Positions 51,798 through 61,598 of a stretch of DNA of 64,000 bases are shown here, piece by piece; position 1 is the stretch's first letter, and every line of letters starts with the position of its first letter. This stretch comes from Alphaproteobacteria bacterium (GTDB lineage Bacteria; Pseudomonadota; Alphaproteobacteria; UBA8366), in assembly GCA_021774335.1 (NCBI GenBank), contig JAJFJD010000033.1, positions 186,001 through 250,000 of the forward strand, given 5' to 3'. Position numbers and translations under genes: made by a program. The notes below the pieces were generated by a model. The model ran no database searches. It was given only the letters and a program-made list of their open reading frames with translations, and had not been told where the DNA came from.

Positions 51798-52976
51798 ATG
51801 GCGGACATTCCAGCGCCACGTAAGAGCAACACGTCGATCCTGAACAGCCTCGCCTTTCGCGGGATAGCCTACCAAGTCCTGCTGGCGGCGGCCGTCGTCT
51901 TGATCGGCTGGTATCTCTACGTAAACGTCAATGCGAATTTGGAACGGCAAGGCATTGCCACCGGCTTCGACTTCCTGACCGAAGACGCAGGATTCGATAT
52001 CGGCGAATCCATCATCGCGTTCGATTCCAGCCAAAGCTACGGCCGGGTCCTGGTTGCCGGTATTTTAAATACGCTGCATGTCGCCATCGTCGGGGTTTTC
52101 CTGGCAACGATCGTCGGCGTGTTGATGGGCATTGCCCGCGTCTCCCGAAACTGGCTGATTTCCAAACTCGCCTCAGGCTATGTGGAAGTCTGCCGGAACG
52201 TGCCCGTCGTGTTACATGTCATCTTCTGGGCGTCCGTCATTCGCAATCTGCCGTCTCCGAAACAGGCCATTACGCCATTCGACGGCATGTTCATTACCAA
52301 TCGGGGCATCATCTATCCCATCCCCGAAGCGCACGGAATTTATCCCTGGCTCGGAGTCGCCTTGGTCCTGGGCATTGTCGGCGCATTCATGCTCGGCCGC
52401 CGCGCCCAAAAGCGCCGCGAAGAAACCGGACAATACACACCGACCTTCTGGCCGGGTCTGGGTTTGATCCTCGGGCTGCCGGCGATCGTCTGGCTTGCGG
52501 CCGGCGCCCCCCTCGTCTGGGACGTGCCATCATTGCAGGGGTTCAACTACAAGGGCGGCTCATCGCTCACGCCGGAATTCGTCGCCCTCCTGATAGGCAT
52601 TACCGTTTACACGGGGGCATTCATCGCCGAGATCGTCCGCGCCGGCATCCAGTCGGTGCAGCATGGCCAGGTCGAGGCTGCGCGGTCACTCGGGCTGCGC
52701 CCAGGGCTTGTCATGCGGCTCGTCATCCTGCCACAGGCGTTGCGGGTAATCGTGCCGCCGACCACCAGTCAATATCTCAGCCTAACCAAGAACAGCTCGC
52801 TCGGTGTGCTGATTGGGTATCCCGACTTGGTCAATGTCGGGAACACCACGCTTAATCAAACCGGACAGGCCGTCGAGGCGATCGCGATCATGATGCTGGT
52901 GTATCTGCTGATCAGCCTGACGATCTCTGTTTTCATGAACACCTACAATCGCCTCGTCGCGATTCAAGAGCGCTAG
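51798..52976 (+). CDS. aapQ: General L-amino acid ABC transporter permease AapQ
   Basis: This 392-residue inner-membrane permease of the HisM/GlnP family has about eight helices. The EAA loop reads EAARSLGLRPGLVMRLVILPQALRVI; the N-terminal half has NTLHVAIVGVFLATIVG and GYVEVCRNVPVVLHV. The ATG at 51798 (after GGAGCGCAAAGG) is preferred over one 19 codons upstream. It is followed by aapM after 13 bp. Confidence 0.94.
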   Translation: MADIPAPRKSNTSILNSLAFRGIAYQVLLAAAVVLIGWYLYVNVNANLERQGIATGFDFLTEDAGFDIGESIIAFDSSQSYGRVLVAGILNTLHVAIVGVFLATIVGVLMGIARVSRNWLISKLASGYVEVCRNVPVVLHVIFWASVIRNLPSPKQAITPFDGMFITNRGIIYPIPEAHGIYPWLGVALVLGIVGAFMLGRRAQKRREETGQYTPTFWPGLGLILGLPAIVWLAAGAPLVWDVPSLQGFNYKGGSSLTPEFVALLIGITVYTGAFIAEIVRAGIQSVQHGQVEAARSLGLRPGLVMRLVILPQALRVIVPPTTSQYLSLTKNSSLGVLIGYPDLVNVGNTTLNQTGQAVEAIAIMMLVYLLISLTISVFMNTYNRLVAIQER

Positions 52977-52989
52977 GGGAGGGCGGAAC

Positions 52990-54129
52990 ATGGTCGATAG
53001 CGTCGCCCCCTTGCCGGGCCAGAAACCCGCCGCAGACTCTGCGGCGACCAAGACAACCACACCGCCGCCGATAGAAAAGATCGGCATCCTGCGCTGGCTC
53101 AAGGAAAACCTGTTCAACAGCCCGTTCAACACGGTGCTGACGATCGTCATGCTTTTCCTGCTTGCCGATTGGATTCCAAGCTTCCTGCAGTGGGGCGTAT
53201 TCGACGCCGTGTGGTACACGACCGATCACAACGTATGCCGTCAGGCGGACGGCGCCTGTTGGGCGGTCGTCGGGGAAAAACACCGACCCATGCTGTTCGG
53301 TGTGTACCCCTATGAAGAGCACTGGCGCCTGATCATCGCGCTGATCGTTTACATGATCACCATCACATTGACGCTGACGCCGCGATGCTGGAATTTCAAA
53401 TTCCTGATTCCGCTGTGGATCGTCGGCGGCGGCACCGTCGCGCTGATGCTTTGGGGCGGCCTACTGGGTCTGACCTATGTCGATTCGAGCCAATGGGGCG
53501 GACTGCCGCTGACCATGGTTCTGTTCACCGGCACAGTGGTCTTGGGCTTCCCTGTCTCCATTCTGTTCGCCCTCGGCCGGCGGTCGCACCTGCCGGCGGT
53601 CAAGGCGATTTGCGTCACCTTGATCGAAAGCATGCGCGGCGTCCCCCTGATCACCATCCTGTTCGTCGCGGTAAACGTCTTCCCGTTGTTCCTGCCGGAA
53701 GGCCTGGAAATCGACAAGCTATTCCGCGTGATCGTGGGCATGGCGATCTTCTTCGCCTGCTATCAGGCGGAGGTCATTCGTGGCGGTCTGCAGGCCATCC
53801 CACGCGGCCAATACGAAGCCGCCGAGGCGCTTGGCCTCGGCTATTGGCAACATACGATAAAGATCATCCTGCCGCAGGCCCTGCGCATCTGCCTGCCGGG
53901 CATCGTCAATCACATCATCGCCGCGCTGAAGAACACGTCCTTCGTTCTCATCATCGGCCTGTTCGACATCCTGACGGCGACCACCGCAGTCATGCAGGAT
54001 CCGCTGTGGCGCATGTTCTTCGTCGAGGCTTATCTATTCGTCGCGGTGGTTTATTTCATCTTCTGTTTCGCGCTTTCGAAATACAGCCAAAAGGTTGAAG
54101 GCTGGCTGAGCGAAGGCCGCCGGTTCTGA
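52990..54129 (+). CDS. aapM: General L-amino acid ABC transporter permease AapM
   Basis: AapM pairs with AapQ to form the membrane channel. It has 379 residues, a long Pro/Ala-rich N-terminus, then about eight helices; a periplasmic loop holds CRQADGACWAVV. The EAA loop is EAAEALGLGYWQHTIKIILPQALRIC, preceded by SMRGVPLITILF. GGGAGGGCGG lies before the ATG. aapP follows after 16 bp. Confidence 0.94.
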   Translation: MVDSVAPLPGQKPAADSAATKTTTPPPIEKIGILRWLKENLFNSPFNTVLTIVMLFLLADWIPSFLQWGVFDAVWYTTDHNVCRQADGACWAVVGEKHRPMLFGVYPYEEHWRLIIALIVYMITITLTLTPRCWNFKFLIPLWIVGGGTVALMLWGGLLGLTYVDSSQWGGLPLTMVLFTGTVVLGFPVSILFALGRRSHLPAVKAICVTLIESMRGVPLITILFVAVNVFPLFLPEGLEIDKLFRVIVGMAIFFACYQAEVIRGGLQAIPRGQYEAAEALGLGYWQHTIKIILPQALRICLPGIVNHIIAALKNTSFVLIIGLFDILTATTAVMQDPLWRMFFVEAYLFVAVVYFIFCFALSKYSQKVEGWLSEGRRF

Positions 54130-54145
54130 TTTGGGAGACATCTAA

Positions 54146-54916
54146 ATGAGCGAATCCGCCATGGCGCAACCTGCGACCGCCGCGCCTGCAATCCAACTGA
54201 CCGACGTCAATAAATGGTACGGCGACTTTCAGGCGCTCAGGGACATCAACCTGAGCGTCGATCGTGGCGAACGAGTCGTAGTCTGCGGCCCATCGGGGTC
54301 CGGCAAGTCGACCATGATCCGCTGCATCAACCGGCTCGAGGAACATCAGCGCGGGACGATCGTCGTCGACGGTATCGAACTGACCGACAACCTCAAGAAT
54401 ATCGAAGCGATCCGCAGTGAAGTCGGCATGGTGTTCCAGTCCTTCAATCTATTCCCGCATCTTCGCGTGGTCGACAATCTGACGCTGGCGCCCATGTGGG
54501 TGCGGAAGATGCCGAAGAAGGAAGCCGAAGACCTCGCGATGCAGTATCTCGAGCGCGTCCAGATTCCCGAGCAGGCCTACAAGTTTCCCGGCCAGCTATC
54601 GGGTGGCCAGCAGCAGCGGGTCGCGATTGCGCGGGCGCTCTGCATGCAGCCGAAGATCATGCTGTTCGACGAGCCCACATCCGCCCTCGACCCCGAGATG
54701 ATCAAGGAGGTGCTCGACGTCATGGTCGAATTGGCGGAAAGCGGCATGACGATGATCGTGGTGACCCATGAAATGGGGTTCGCCAAGACCGTGGCGGATA
54801 AAATGGTCTTCATGGATGACGCCGAAATTGTCGAAGTCGCCACGCCAGAGATCTTTTTCGAGAACCCCGAGAACGACCGGACCAAGCTTTTCCTGAGCCA
54901 GATACTGACTCACTGA
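54146..54916 (+). CDS. aapP: General L-amino acid ABC transporter ATPase AapP
   Basis: This 256-residue ATPase energises amino-acid import. Walker A is GPSGSGKST, the Q-loop follows in [13 protein letters not shown], the signature is LSGGQQQR, Walker B is [14 protein letters not shown] and the switch histidine is in VVTHEMGFA. It belongs to the polar amino-acid (GlnQ/HisP) class. GGGAG lies upstream. It is the last gene of aapJQMP and is followed by a strong terminator 160 bp on. Confidence 0.95.
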   Translation: MSESAMAQPATAAPAIQLTDVNKWYGDFQALRDINLSVDRGERVVVCGPSGSGKSTMIRCINRLEEHQRGTIVVDGIELTDNLKNIEAIRSEVGMVFQSFNLFPHLRVVDNLTLAPMWVRKMPKKEAEDLAMQYLERVQIPEQAYKFPGQLSGGQQQRVAIARALCMQPKIMLFDEPTSALDPEMIKEVLDVMVELAESGMTMIVVTHEMGFAKTVADKMVFMDDAEIVEVATPEIFFENPENDRTKLFLSQILTH

Positions 54917-55076
54917 CGCTGCAGGTATTCTATAACTACCTGTCAATAAACGAATATCCTGAAAATTCCGTGACTCTGTGGAAAAATCGTCGTCCGGTGA
55001 CGAGGATCACAGACCTTTTGCGAAAAATTATCTAAAATGCTCCTTATCGTTATTAATCCGCGATGCACTCAGCCTC

Positions 55077-55104
55077 GGCCGCGCCACAGCGCGGCCTTTT
55101 TTTT
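55077..55104 (+). terminator. Rho-independent terminator of the aap operon
   Basis: A perfect 8-bp stem GGCCGCGC/GCGCGGCC with a CACA loop is followed by eight T residues. A weaker hairpin, CAGGTA/TACCTG at 54922-54942, lies just after the aapP stop. Confidence 0.93.
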
Positions 55105-55167
55105 GCCGTATTCCCTTTATAAATTAACCATAGATACCAAGGAGTTCCGGACCAAAATCCGGAGGAA

Positions 55168-55183
55168 TTAACGAAGGATTAAC
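55168..55183. promoter_or_regulatory. Predicted CtrA-binding box
   Basis: TTAACGAAGGATTAAC matches TTAA-N7-TTAAC exactly. A TTAAC half-site lies at 55124-55128. The box is about 57 bp upstream of the ATG at 55240 and adjoins the possible GTG start at 55186, so it could either activate the small gene from a promoter position or, if the GTG is used, overlap its ribosome binding site. Confidence 0.65.
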
Positions 55184-55239
55184 CCGTGTCCACGACTATT
55201 ACCGGTGATATTTCTACCTGGCGCGACGAAGGGCACCTG

Positions 55240-55386
55240 ATGAAATTACGGCTGGTCACCGCGGACGCTCCCACAGATGTTTTCTCGGTCCCCGACCGGG
55301 GCCCGGCCACCGGCGTCCTCGTCGGCGTGTTCTGCGGCAGTATGTTCTGGCTTGGCTTGGTGATGGGCTGGGCCTTCTGGGGATAA
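55240..55386 (+). CDS. Small single-helix membrane protein, unrecognised
   Basis: A 48-residue protein begins MKLRLVTADAPTDVF and ends with one hydrophobic helix (GVLVGVFCGSMFWLGLVMGW). GAAGGG lies 6 nt upstream of this ATG. A GTG at 55186 would give 66 residues, with AAGGA upstream lying inside the CtrA box. I do not recognise it. The good ribosome binding site, the helix and the CtrA box together support a real gene; no homology is claimed. Confidence 0.5.
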   Translation: MKLRLVTADAPTDVFSVPDRGPATGVLVGVFCGSMFWLGLVMGWAFWG

Positions 55387-55546
55387 GACGGCCGATCTTT
55401 CGCGTTATCGCTATCCGTCAACCGGCGGCTAGATCTCACTAAACATATCGTTTGAATCCGCGCTGCCTATTTGGGCGGATGCCGTCGGCTGCGTTACAGT
55501 CCGAATTCTACATTTCGGCCAATAACGAACCACGCGGGACAACGCC

Positions 55547-56101
55547 ATGCCCTTCTTCAAATCACATCCAGCGGATGCCGGTCCCCCGGCGGTCTTCACC
55601 GCCTATCCCGAGATCTATCAGCACTGGGCCAGGATGGGCGAAGCGCTGATGAACGGTCCTTCACCGTTGACACCGGGAGAGCGCGAGATGATCGCGGCGT
55701 ATGTCGTTGGTCTTGCCGAATGCGAGTTCGCCTATGTCGCCCATTCCGCGGTCGCCTATGCCTGGGGTATCGAGGACGGCTTGATCGAGAAGCTGATCGC
55801 CGATCTGGACGGCGCACCGGTGGATGACCGGTTCAAGCCGCTGCTCGCCTTCGTCCGTATCCTGACGCTGACGCCGAACCAGGCGACGCAAGCGGACGCA
55901 GACGCCGTGTTCGATGCGGGTTGGGACGAGAAGGCCCTGCATGATGCGATCGCCGTGACCGCCCGCATGTGTTTCATGCAACGCATCCTCGAAGGACATG
56001 GTTTCACCCCGATGACGCCGGAGCGCGCCCAAGAGAGAGCCGAGAAACGCGTGAAACTAGGGTACCAAAACCTGTATCCGGAACTCGCGGATAGCAAGTA
56101 G
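55547..56101 (+). CDS. Peroxidase-related / carboxymuconolactone decarboxylase family protein
   Basis: This 184-residue protein belongs to the AhpD-like CMD superfamily. EREMIAAYVVGLAECEFAYVAHSAVAY resembles the active helix, with Cys-x6-His in place of the CxxC of true AhpD, as in the peroxidase-related subgroup. DEKALHDAIAVTARMCFMQRI is the second conserved part. The function is probably redox-related but unproven. The gene is monocistronic, between the CtrA-linked small gene and an MFS gene. Confidence 0.87.
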   Translation: MPFFKSHPADAGPPAVFTAYPEIYQHWARMGEALMNGPSPLTPGEREMIAAYVVGLAECEFAYVAHSAVAYAWGIEDGLIEKLIADLDGAPVDDRFKPLLAFVRILTLTPNQATQADADAVFDAGWDEKALHDAIAVTARMCFMQRILEGHGFTPMTPERAQERAEKRVKLGYQNLYPELADSK

Positions 56102-56241
56102 CCCCGCTGGCCCATCAGCCATGATCCAACACCTGACTTTCCCATAGTCTTACCGCCTCCCCCGCAGTACCCTTCCGGTCCAATCCAGGACAAGACGCCC
56201 CGTCAACGGCGTGCGGCATCACCCCACTCAGCGGAACGGAC

Positions 56242-57447
56242 ATGGACGCAGCCGACAACACGCCCGGGAAGGTGAGCGTACGGCCGATCGTACTGCTCAG
56301 CATGGCAGGGTTCTGCGCCATGGCGGTGCTGCGCGTCTCCGAACCGATCCTGCCGGAGGTCGCCCACGAGTTCGGGACGACGGTCGGCATCGCCTCGATC
56401 ATGGCAACCGCCTTCGCGTTGGCCTATGGCGTGTGCCAAGTATTCTCCGGCCCGTTCGGCGACCGCTACGGCAAGTTCCTAATCATCACGATCGCCCTCG
56501 CCGCCTCGACCGTGATGGTCACCGCAACCGCCTGGGCCGACTCCCTATCGATGCTCGCCTGGCTCCGCTTCGCCACCGGCGCCGCGACGGCGGCGGTCAT
56601 ACCGCTATCGTTGGCCTATATCGGTGACATCGTGCCGTATGAGCGACGTCAGCACGTGCTGGCGCGCTACATCACCGGCACCATTCTCGGCCTGATGTTC
56701 GGACAAGCGGTGGGCGGCCTGATCATCGAACTTGCGGGATGGCGATCGGTGTTCCTTGTGATGGGCGGCCTCTACGCGGTGATGACCGTGCTCTGCTTCT
56801 TCGAGTTACGATCGGCACGCGTCGACCGGCGACGGAACCAGATGCCGGTCCGGGTCAAAAGCGTCCTGGCGCAATACCGCTCGATCGTCACCCGCCCACA
56901 CCCGAAACGGGTGCTGCTCACGGTCTTCCTCGAAGGCTTTTTCCTTTATGGCGGCGTCGCCTATCTCGGGGCCTTCCTGCGGCACAAGTTTGCCATCGAC
57001 TATGCGACCATCGGACTGCTGCTGGCCGGGTTCGGGATCGGCGGTTTGAGTTACATCCTGGCATCACGCCAAATCATTCGCATCCTGGGTGAAAGCGGTA
57101 TGGTCAGCCTAGGCGGCGTCTCCGCGTTGGCGGGATATCTCATGATGATCCTGCTGCCCGATTGGCAGTTCGCGGCGCTGGGCAATTTCCTGTTGGGGTT
57201 CGGCTTCTCCATGCTGCACAACACGCTGCAAACGAACGCAACGCAGATGGCGCCCGACAGCCGCGGCTCGGCCGTATCGCTCTTCGCATTTTCGCTCTTT
57301 TTGGGGCAGGCGTCCGGGGTCGCCCTGCTGGGGCCGGTCGTCGACGGGTTTGGTTATACGCCCGCCTTCATCGCCTGCGGCGTGGGCATGCTGTGCCTCG
57401 GCCTCTGGTTCGGCCACCGCCTGAAAACCCAGCCAAACGAGTCCTAG
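56242..57447 (+). CDS. MFS transporter
   Basis: This 401-residue twelve-helix major facilitator has the motif GPFGDRYGKFLIIT after helix 2 and YERRQHVLARYITGTILGLMFGQAVGG in helices 4-5, in the drug:H+ antiporter style (EmrD/AraJ-like). The central loop is RVDRRRNQMPVRVKS. The substrate is unknown. It is not clustered with a regulator. It converges on the peptide-transporter ATPase gene. Confidence 0.88.
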   Translation: MDAADNTPGKVSVRPIVLLSMAGFCAMAVLRVSEPILPEVAHEFGTTVGIASIMATAFALAYGVCQVFSGPFGDRYGKFLIITIALAASTVMVTATAWADSLSMLAWLRFATGAATAAVIPLSLAYIGDIVPYERRQHVLARYITGTILGLMFGQAVGGLIIELAGWRSVFLVMGGLYAVMTVLCFFELRSARVDRRRNQMPVRVKSVLAQYRSIVTRPHPKRVLLTVFLEGFFLYGGVAYLGAFLRHKFAIDYATIGLLLAGFGIGGLSYILASRQIIRILGESGMVSLGGVSALAGYLMMILLPDWQFAALGNFLLGFGFSMLHNTLQTNATQMAPDSRGSAVSLFAFSLFLGQASGVALLGPVVDGFGYTPAFIACGVGMLCLGLWFGHRLKTQPNES

Positions 57448-57465
57448 CGGCGGCGCCTTGACTGC

Positions 57466-58482
57466 TCAGCGCAGATGGCACGCCACCACGTGGCCGAGCC
57501 GGATTTCCTTTAACTCGGGTTCCTCGATACGGCAACGCTCCTCCGCATAGGGGCAGCGGGTGTGGAAATGGCACCCCGGTGGCGGTGTGATCGGGCTCGG
57601 CACATCGCCTTCCAAAACCCGTTTCTCGCGGCGCACCGCCGGGTTCGGAATTGGGACGGCGGACAACAGCGCCTCGGTATAGGGATGTAGCGGGTTCGTG
57701 AACAACGTCTTCTTGTCCGTGTACTCGACGATCCGCCCGAGATACATCACCGCGATGCGATGGCTGATATGCTCGACCACCGCTAGGTCATGCGCGATGA
57801 ACAGATAGGACAGCCGGTATTCGTCCTGCAGGTCCATCAACAGATTGATGACCTGCGCCTGGATCGAAACGTCAAGCGCCGAGACCGGCTCGTCGCCGAT
57901 GATGACCTTCGGGTTAAGCGCCAATGCGCGGGCAATGCCGATCCGTTGGCGTTGGCCACCCGAAAATTCATGCGGAAAACTGTCCATCTGCGAGCTTCGC
58001 AGCCCGACCCGGTCGAAAATCTCCGCGACCCGTTCGTCCTTTTCCTTGCCTCTCGCAATACCGTGAATTTCCAGCGCCTCGCCGACGATTTTTCCGGCCG
58101 GCATGCGCGGGTTGAGCGACGAATACGGGTCCTGGAAAATGATCTGCATCTGGCGACGGATCGGCCGCATCTTGTCCTTGCTCAGATCGGTAATGTCCTG
58201 ACCTTCGAGCTTGATCCGGCCTGCTGTGGGTTCGAGCAGGCGCAAGACCGTGCGCCCGACTGTCGACTTTCCGCATCCGCTTTCCCCGACCAGGCCCAGC
58301 GTCTCGCCTTGGTTGATCGAAAAACTGACGCCGTCGACCGCGTAGACATGTCCGACCGTCCGGGAAATGATGCCCTTCTTGATCGGAAAATGTTTCTTCA
58401 GCCCTTCGACTTCCAGCACGGGCGCATCGTTGGTGCGCGGCCGGGTTTCCGGCGTCTCTTGCGTCTCCGTCGCATCAACCAT
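57466..58482 (-). CDS. Peptide/nickel-type ABC transporter ATPase (DppF/OppF)
   Basis: This 338-residue ATPase has Walker [10 protein letters not shown], signature FSGGQRQR, Walker [13 protein letters not shown] and the C-terminal oligopeptide-transporter domain with a cysteine cluster ([15 protein letters not shown]). That cluster may bind an iron-sulfur centre, as in DppF-like proteins. It overlaps the DppD-like gene by 8 bp, so translation is coupled. It is the last gene of a five-gene operon. Confidence 0.93.
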   Translation of the reverse strand: MVDATETQETPETRPRTNDAPVLEVEGLKKHFPIKKGIISRTVGHVYAVDGVSFSINQGETLGLVGESGCGKSTVGRTVLRLLEPTAGRIKLEGQDITDLSKDKMRPIRRQMQIIFQDPYSSLNPRMPAGKIVGEALEIHGIARGKEKDERVAEIFDRVGLRSSQMDSFPHEFSGGQRQRIGIARALALNPKVIIGDEPVSALDVSIQAQVINLLMDLQDEYRLSYLFIAHDLAVVEHISHRIAVMYLGRIVEYTDKKTLFTNPLHPYTEALLSAVPIPNPAVRREKRVLEGDVPSPITPPPGCHFHTRCPYAEERCRIEEPELKEIRLGHVVACHLR

Positions 58483-59548
58483 TGGTCGCCCCCCTCAGCT
58501 TGTCGGAATGCCAACAGGCAGACCAGTGTCCCGGTTTTCGTTTTTCATAGGGCGGGTACGCCGCCGTGCACTGGTCATCTGCATAGGGGCATCGGGGTGC
58601 AAAGGCGCACCCGGCCGGCAGATCGTTCAACGCGGGCACCATGCCGGGAATCTCGGTCAGCCGTTCGTCGCCTTGGGTGGAGTCGCCGCTCAGAATGCCG
58701 AGGCTCGGAATCGAAGACAGGAGACCCTGTGTATAGGGATGCATCGGGTTCTGGAACAGGTCGAGGACGTCCGCCTCCTCAACCTTCCTGCCCGCATACA
58801 TCACGACCACGCGCTGCGTGGTTTCCGCAACCACGCCCAAATCATGAGTGATGAGAATGACGGCTGTGCCGAGTTTTTCCTTTAGCTCGACGATCAACTC
58901 CAAAATCTGCGCCTGAATCGTCACGTCGAGCGCCGTCGTTGGCTCGTCGGCGATCAGCACCATCCGATTACAGGACAGCTCCATGGCGATCATCACACGC
59001 TGGCGCATACCGCCGGAAAGTTGATGCGGATATTCCTTTACCCGCTGCTGTGGTTCGGGAATACGGACCAATTCGAGCATCTCGATCGACTTCTCCATCG
59101 CCTCGTTCTGGCTCATCCCCTGATGGAGAACCAGCGCTTCGCCGATTTGCCGGCCGATCGTGATAACTGGGTTAAGCGATGTCATCGGCTCCTGGAAGAT
59201 CATCGAGATCTCGTTGCCGCGAATATCGCGCATTTCGTCGTCGTCGCATTCCAGTAGGTTCCGCCCCTCGAGCCGAACCTCACCGCCGATGATTTTGCCC
59301 GGCGGTGTCGGCACCAACCGAAGGATTGATAGTGCGGTAATGCTCTTGCCGCAGCCGGACTCGCCGACGATACCGAGCGTTTCACCCCGTCCCAACTGAA
59401 AGGAAACGTCATCCACGGCCTTGACGATGCCGCCCCGCGTATAGAAGTAGGTCTGGAGCCGGTCCACCTCGAGGATGTTTTCCTGTGGCACCACAGCCGC
59501 CTGGGCGCCTGCTTCGGATGCCGCGTCGTCATTCGCCGTATCGACCAT
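58475..59548 (-). CDS. Peptide/nickel-type ABC transporter ATPase (DppD/OppD)
   Basis: This is the partner ATPase of 357 residues. Walker A is GESGCGKS, signature LSGGMRQR, Walker [13 protein letters not shown], and the C-terminal domain has [15 protein letters not shown]. Two different ATPases are the rule in OppABCDF and DppABCDF systems. It lies 50 bp after the dppC-like gene. Confidence 0.93.
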   Translation of the reverse strand: MVDTANDDAASEAGAQAAVVPQENILEVDRLQTYFYTRGGIVKAVDDVSFQLGRGETLGIVGESGCGKSITALSILRLVPTPPGKIIGGEVRLEGRNLLECDDDEMRDIRGNEISMIFQEPMTSLNPVITIGRQIGEALVLHQGMSQNEAMEKSIEMLELVRIPEPQQRVKEYPHQLSGGMRQRVMIAMELSCNRMVLIADEPTTALDVTIQAQILELIVELKEKLGTAVILITHDLGVVAETTQRVVVMYAGRKVEEADVLDLFQNPMHPYTQGLLSSIPSLGILSGDSTQGDERLTEIPGMVPALNDLPAGCAFAPRCPYADDQCTAAYPPYEKRKPGHWSACWHSDKLRGATNG

Positions 59549-59598
59549 CGCTTCGCCTTCTATGCACTATTGTTGTTCACGGTTAGGCGGTGGAAATC

Positions 59599-60495
59599 CT
59601 AATTGCGCTGCCGCGGATCGAGCAGATCACGGATCGCATCCCCCAGAAGATTGGTACCGAACACCGCGAGACTGATCGCGATCCCCGGGAAGATGACCAG
59701 CCACGGCGCCGTCCGCACATATTCCGCGGCGGATTCCGACAACATCCGGCCCCACGACGGGTGCGGCTCCGGGATGCCCAGTCCCAGGAAGGACAAGGAC
59801 GCCTCGGTAAGAATGGCCGAACTCAACTGCGCGGTGGCCAGCACGATGAACGGCGCCATCGTGTTCGGCAGAATGTGGCGGATCGCGATGCGGAACTCGC
59901 TCATACCGAGCGCCTGCGCCGCCTCGACGAACGGCATTTCCCGCAGCGACAACGTATTCGACCGGATGACACGGGCGACCTGCGGCACCAACGGTATCGA
60001 TATGGCGATGATCGTATTTTCGAGCGATGGCCCGAGCGACGCCGCCATGACCAATGCCATGACGAGCAGCGGCAGCGCCTGCATGATGTCGATGATGCGT
60101 TGCATTATCAGGTCGAACCAGCCCAGCAGATAGCCGGACATCAATCCGATGATCATGCCCAGCAAACCGCCAAGCAGCGTCGAGCCGATCCCGACGGCGA
60201 GCGAGATTCGCGCGCCATGGATGATCCGGCTGTAGACATCCCGGCCCATCATATCTGCGCCCATCATGTTTGACGGACTAGGGCCAGCGAGTGAGGCCGC
60301 CGCATTCGTCGTCAGCGGGTCCTGCGGCGCGATGACGTCGGCGAATATCGCGGCGAGGACGAAAAGCAAGGAGATAACGCCGCCGGCCGCCCCCAACGGA
60401 TAACGGCGGCAGAAATAGAGGAACCCGCCCCATTTGCCTTCGACGCCGGCACCGGCTTTGGCGAGTTCGGCATCATGATCGATGGTCGCAGCCAT
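59599..60495 (-). CDS. Peptide/nickel-type ABC transporter permease (DppC/OppC)
   Basis: This 298-residue permease has six helices. The N-terminal OppC segment (WGGFLYFCRRYPLGAAGG) precedes helix 1; GADMMGRDVYSRIIHGARISL and the EAA loop EAAQALGMSEFRIAIRHILPN are diagnostic. The end of the protein, GDAIRDLLDPR, is typical. It lies 19 bp after the dppB-like gene. Confidence 0.94.
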   Translation of the reverse strand: MAATIDHDAELAKAGAGVEGKWGGFLYFCRRYPLGAAGGVISLLFVLAAIFADVIAPQDPLTTNAAASLAGPSPSNMMGADMMGRDVYSRIIHGARISLAVGIGSTLLGGLLGMIIGLMSGYLLGWFDLIMQRIIDIMQALPLLVMALVMAASLGPSLENTIIAISIPLVPQVARVIRSNTLSLREMPFVEAAQALGMSEFRIAIRHILPNTMAPFIVLATAQLSSAILTEASLSFLGLGIPEPHPSWGRMLSESAAEYVRTAPWLVIFPGIAISLAVFGTNLLGDAIRDLLDPRQRN

Positions 60496-60514
60496 TGTCC
60501 GTTCTCCCGCTTCG

Positions 60515-61462
60515 CTAGTCGGCGTATTTGATGCGCGGATCGAGCACCGCGTACAACAAATCGACGATGAAATTAATGAGCACCACGACCACTGCGATGA
60601 ACATGACGAGGTTCTGAACGATCGGGTAATCGCGCATCAAAATCGCCTCGACCAAGAAATGGGCAACGCCGGGAATGTTGAAAACGGTTTCCGTGATGAT
60701 CAGGCCGCCGATAAGGAAGGCCGCCTCGAAGCCGATGATCGTGGTCACCGGCAACACCGCGTTTTTAAGCGCGTGATAATAGTTTACCGAGTTGTCGGTT
60801 GCGCCCTTGGACCGTGCGGTCCGGATGTAATCTTGGCGCAACACCTCGAGCATGGAGGATCGCGTCAGCCGCATAATGATGGCCGAGGCCCGGAAGCCGA
60901 CGGCCGCGGCCGGGATGGTATAGAGCAACAGCTCATCCCATAAATTATCGGGCGGGTCGGTGTATATGGGGATTTCCCCCAGATACGTGACGAAAGCCAT
61001 CAGGATCAGCAGGGCCAGCCAGAAAGAGGGCAGCGACAGTCCGCTCAAGCTGATCACCCGCAGGACGTAATCGAGCGGGGTATCCTGGCGGACGGCGCTG
61101 ATGACGCCGAGCGGCAAGCCGAACAAGACCGAAAATCCCAACGCCATCAGGGCAAGTTTGACGGTGATCGGAATGCGCGGCCCAATTTCATCGATCGCTG
61201 GCATCTCTGAGACATAGGAAAAGCCAAGATCGCCGACCACAAGCGCACTGATCCATTCCCAGTACTGGACCGGAATCGGCAGATCGAGGCCGAGTTCCTT
61301 TTCAAGAGCGGCCTTTTCGGCCGGATCGACGAAGCCTGCAGAGTCGAACATGATATCGGCGATGTTGCCGGGCATCAGGCGAAGCAGCACGAAGATGACA
61401 ATCGACATGCCGACCAGCGTCAGCAACATCAGGAAGAAGCGCCTCACCAGGTAACTTGTCAC
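60515..61462 (-). CDS. Peptide/nickel-type ABC transporter permease (DppB/OppB)
   Basis: This 315-residue permease begins with the helix YLVRRFFLMLLTLVGMSIVIF and has the N-terminal loop LRLMPGNIAD, the EAA loop YIRTARSKGATDNSVNYYHALKNA and the terminal DLLYAVLDPRI of DppB/OppB. It is separated from the binding-protein gene by 136 bp that contain a large hairpin. Confidence 0.94.
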   Translation of the reverse strand: MTSYLVRRFFLMLLTLVGMSIVIFVLLRLMPGNIADIMFDSAGFVDPAEKAALEKELGLDLPIPVQYWEWISALVVGDLGFSYVSEMPAIDEIGPRIPITVKLALMALGFSVLFGLPLGVISAVRQDTPLDYVLRVISLSGLSLPSFWLALLILMAFVTYLGEIPIYTDPPDNLWDELLLYTIPAAAVGFRASAIIMRLTRSSMLEVLRQDYIRTARSKGATDNSVNYYHALKNAVLPVTTIIGFEAAFLIGGLIITETVFNIPGVAHFLVEAILMRDYPIVQNLVMFIAVVVVLINFIVDLLYAVLDPRIKYAD

Positions 61463-61540
61463 GGACTGCCTCCGTTCATGGGAATGCGGTGTTCATGCAC
61501 CATGCGTAACCGCCAACTGCAATCGGTCTGCAAATCGCGA

Positions 61541-61588
61541 CGAACGAAACCAACCAGGCATGAAGGCCTGGTTGGTTTCTCTCGTTCG
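61541..61588. repeat. Large intercistronic hairpin between binding-protein and permease genes
   Basis: A 12-bp perfect stem AACCAACCAGGC/GCCTGGTTGGTT (61548-61559 and 61566-61577) with a 6-nt loop is extended, after a small bulge, by outer arms CGAACGA/TCGTTCG (61541-61547 and 61582-61588). It lacks a T-tract on the minus strand, so it is more likely an mRNA-stabilising or partial-termination structure after the binding-protein gene than a classic terminator. Confidence 0.8.
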
Positions 61589-61598
61589 TCCGTAGCGG

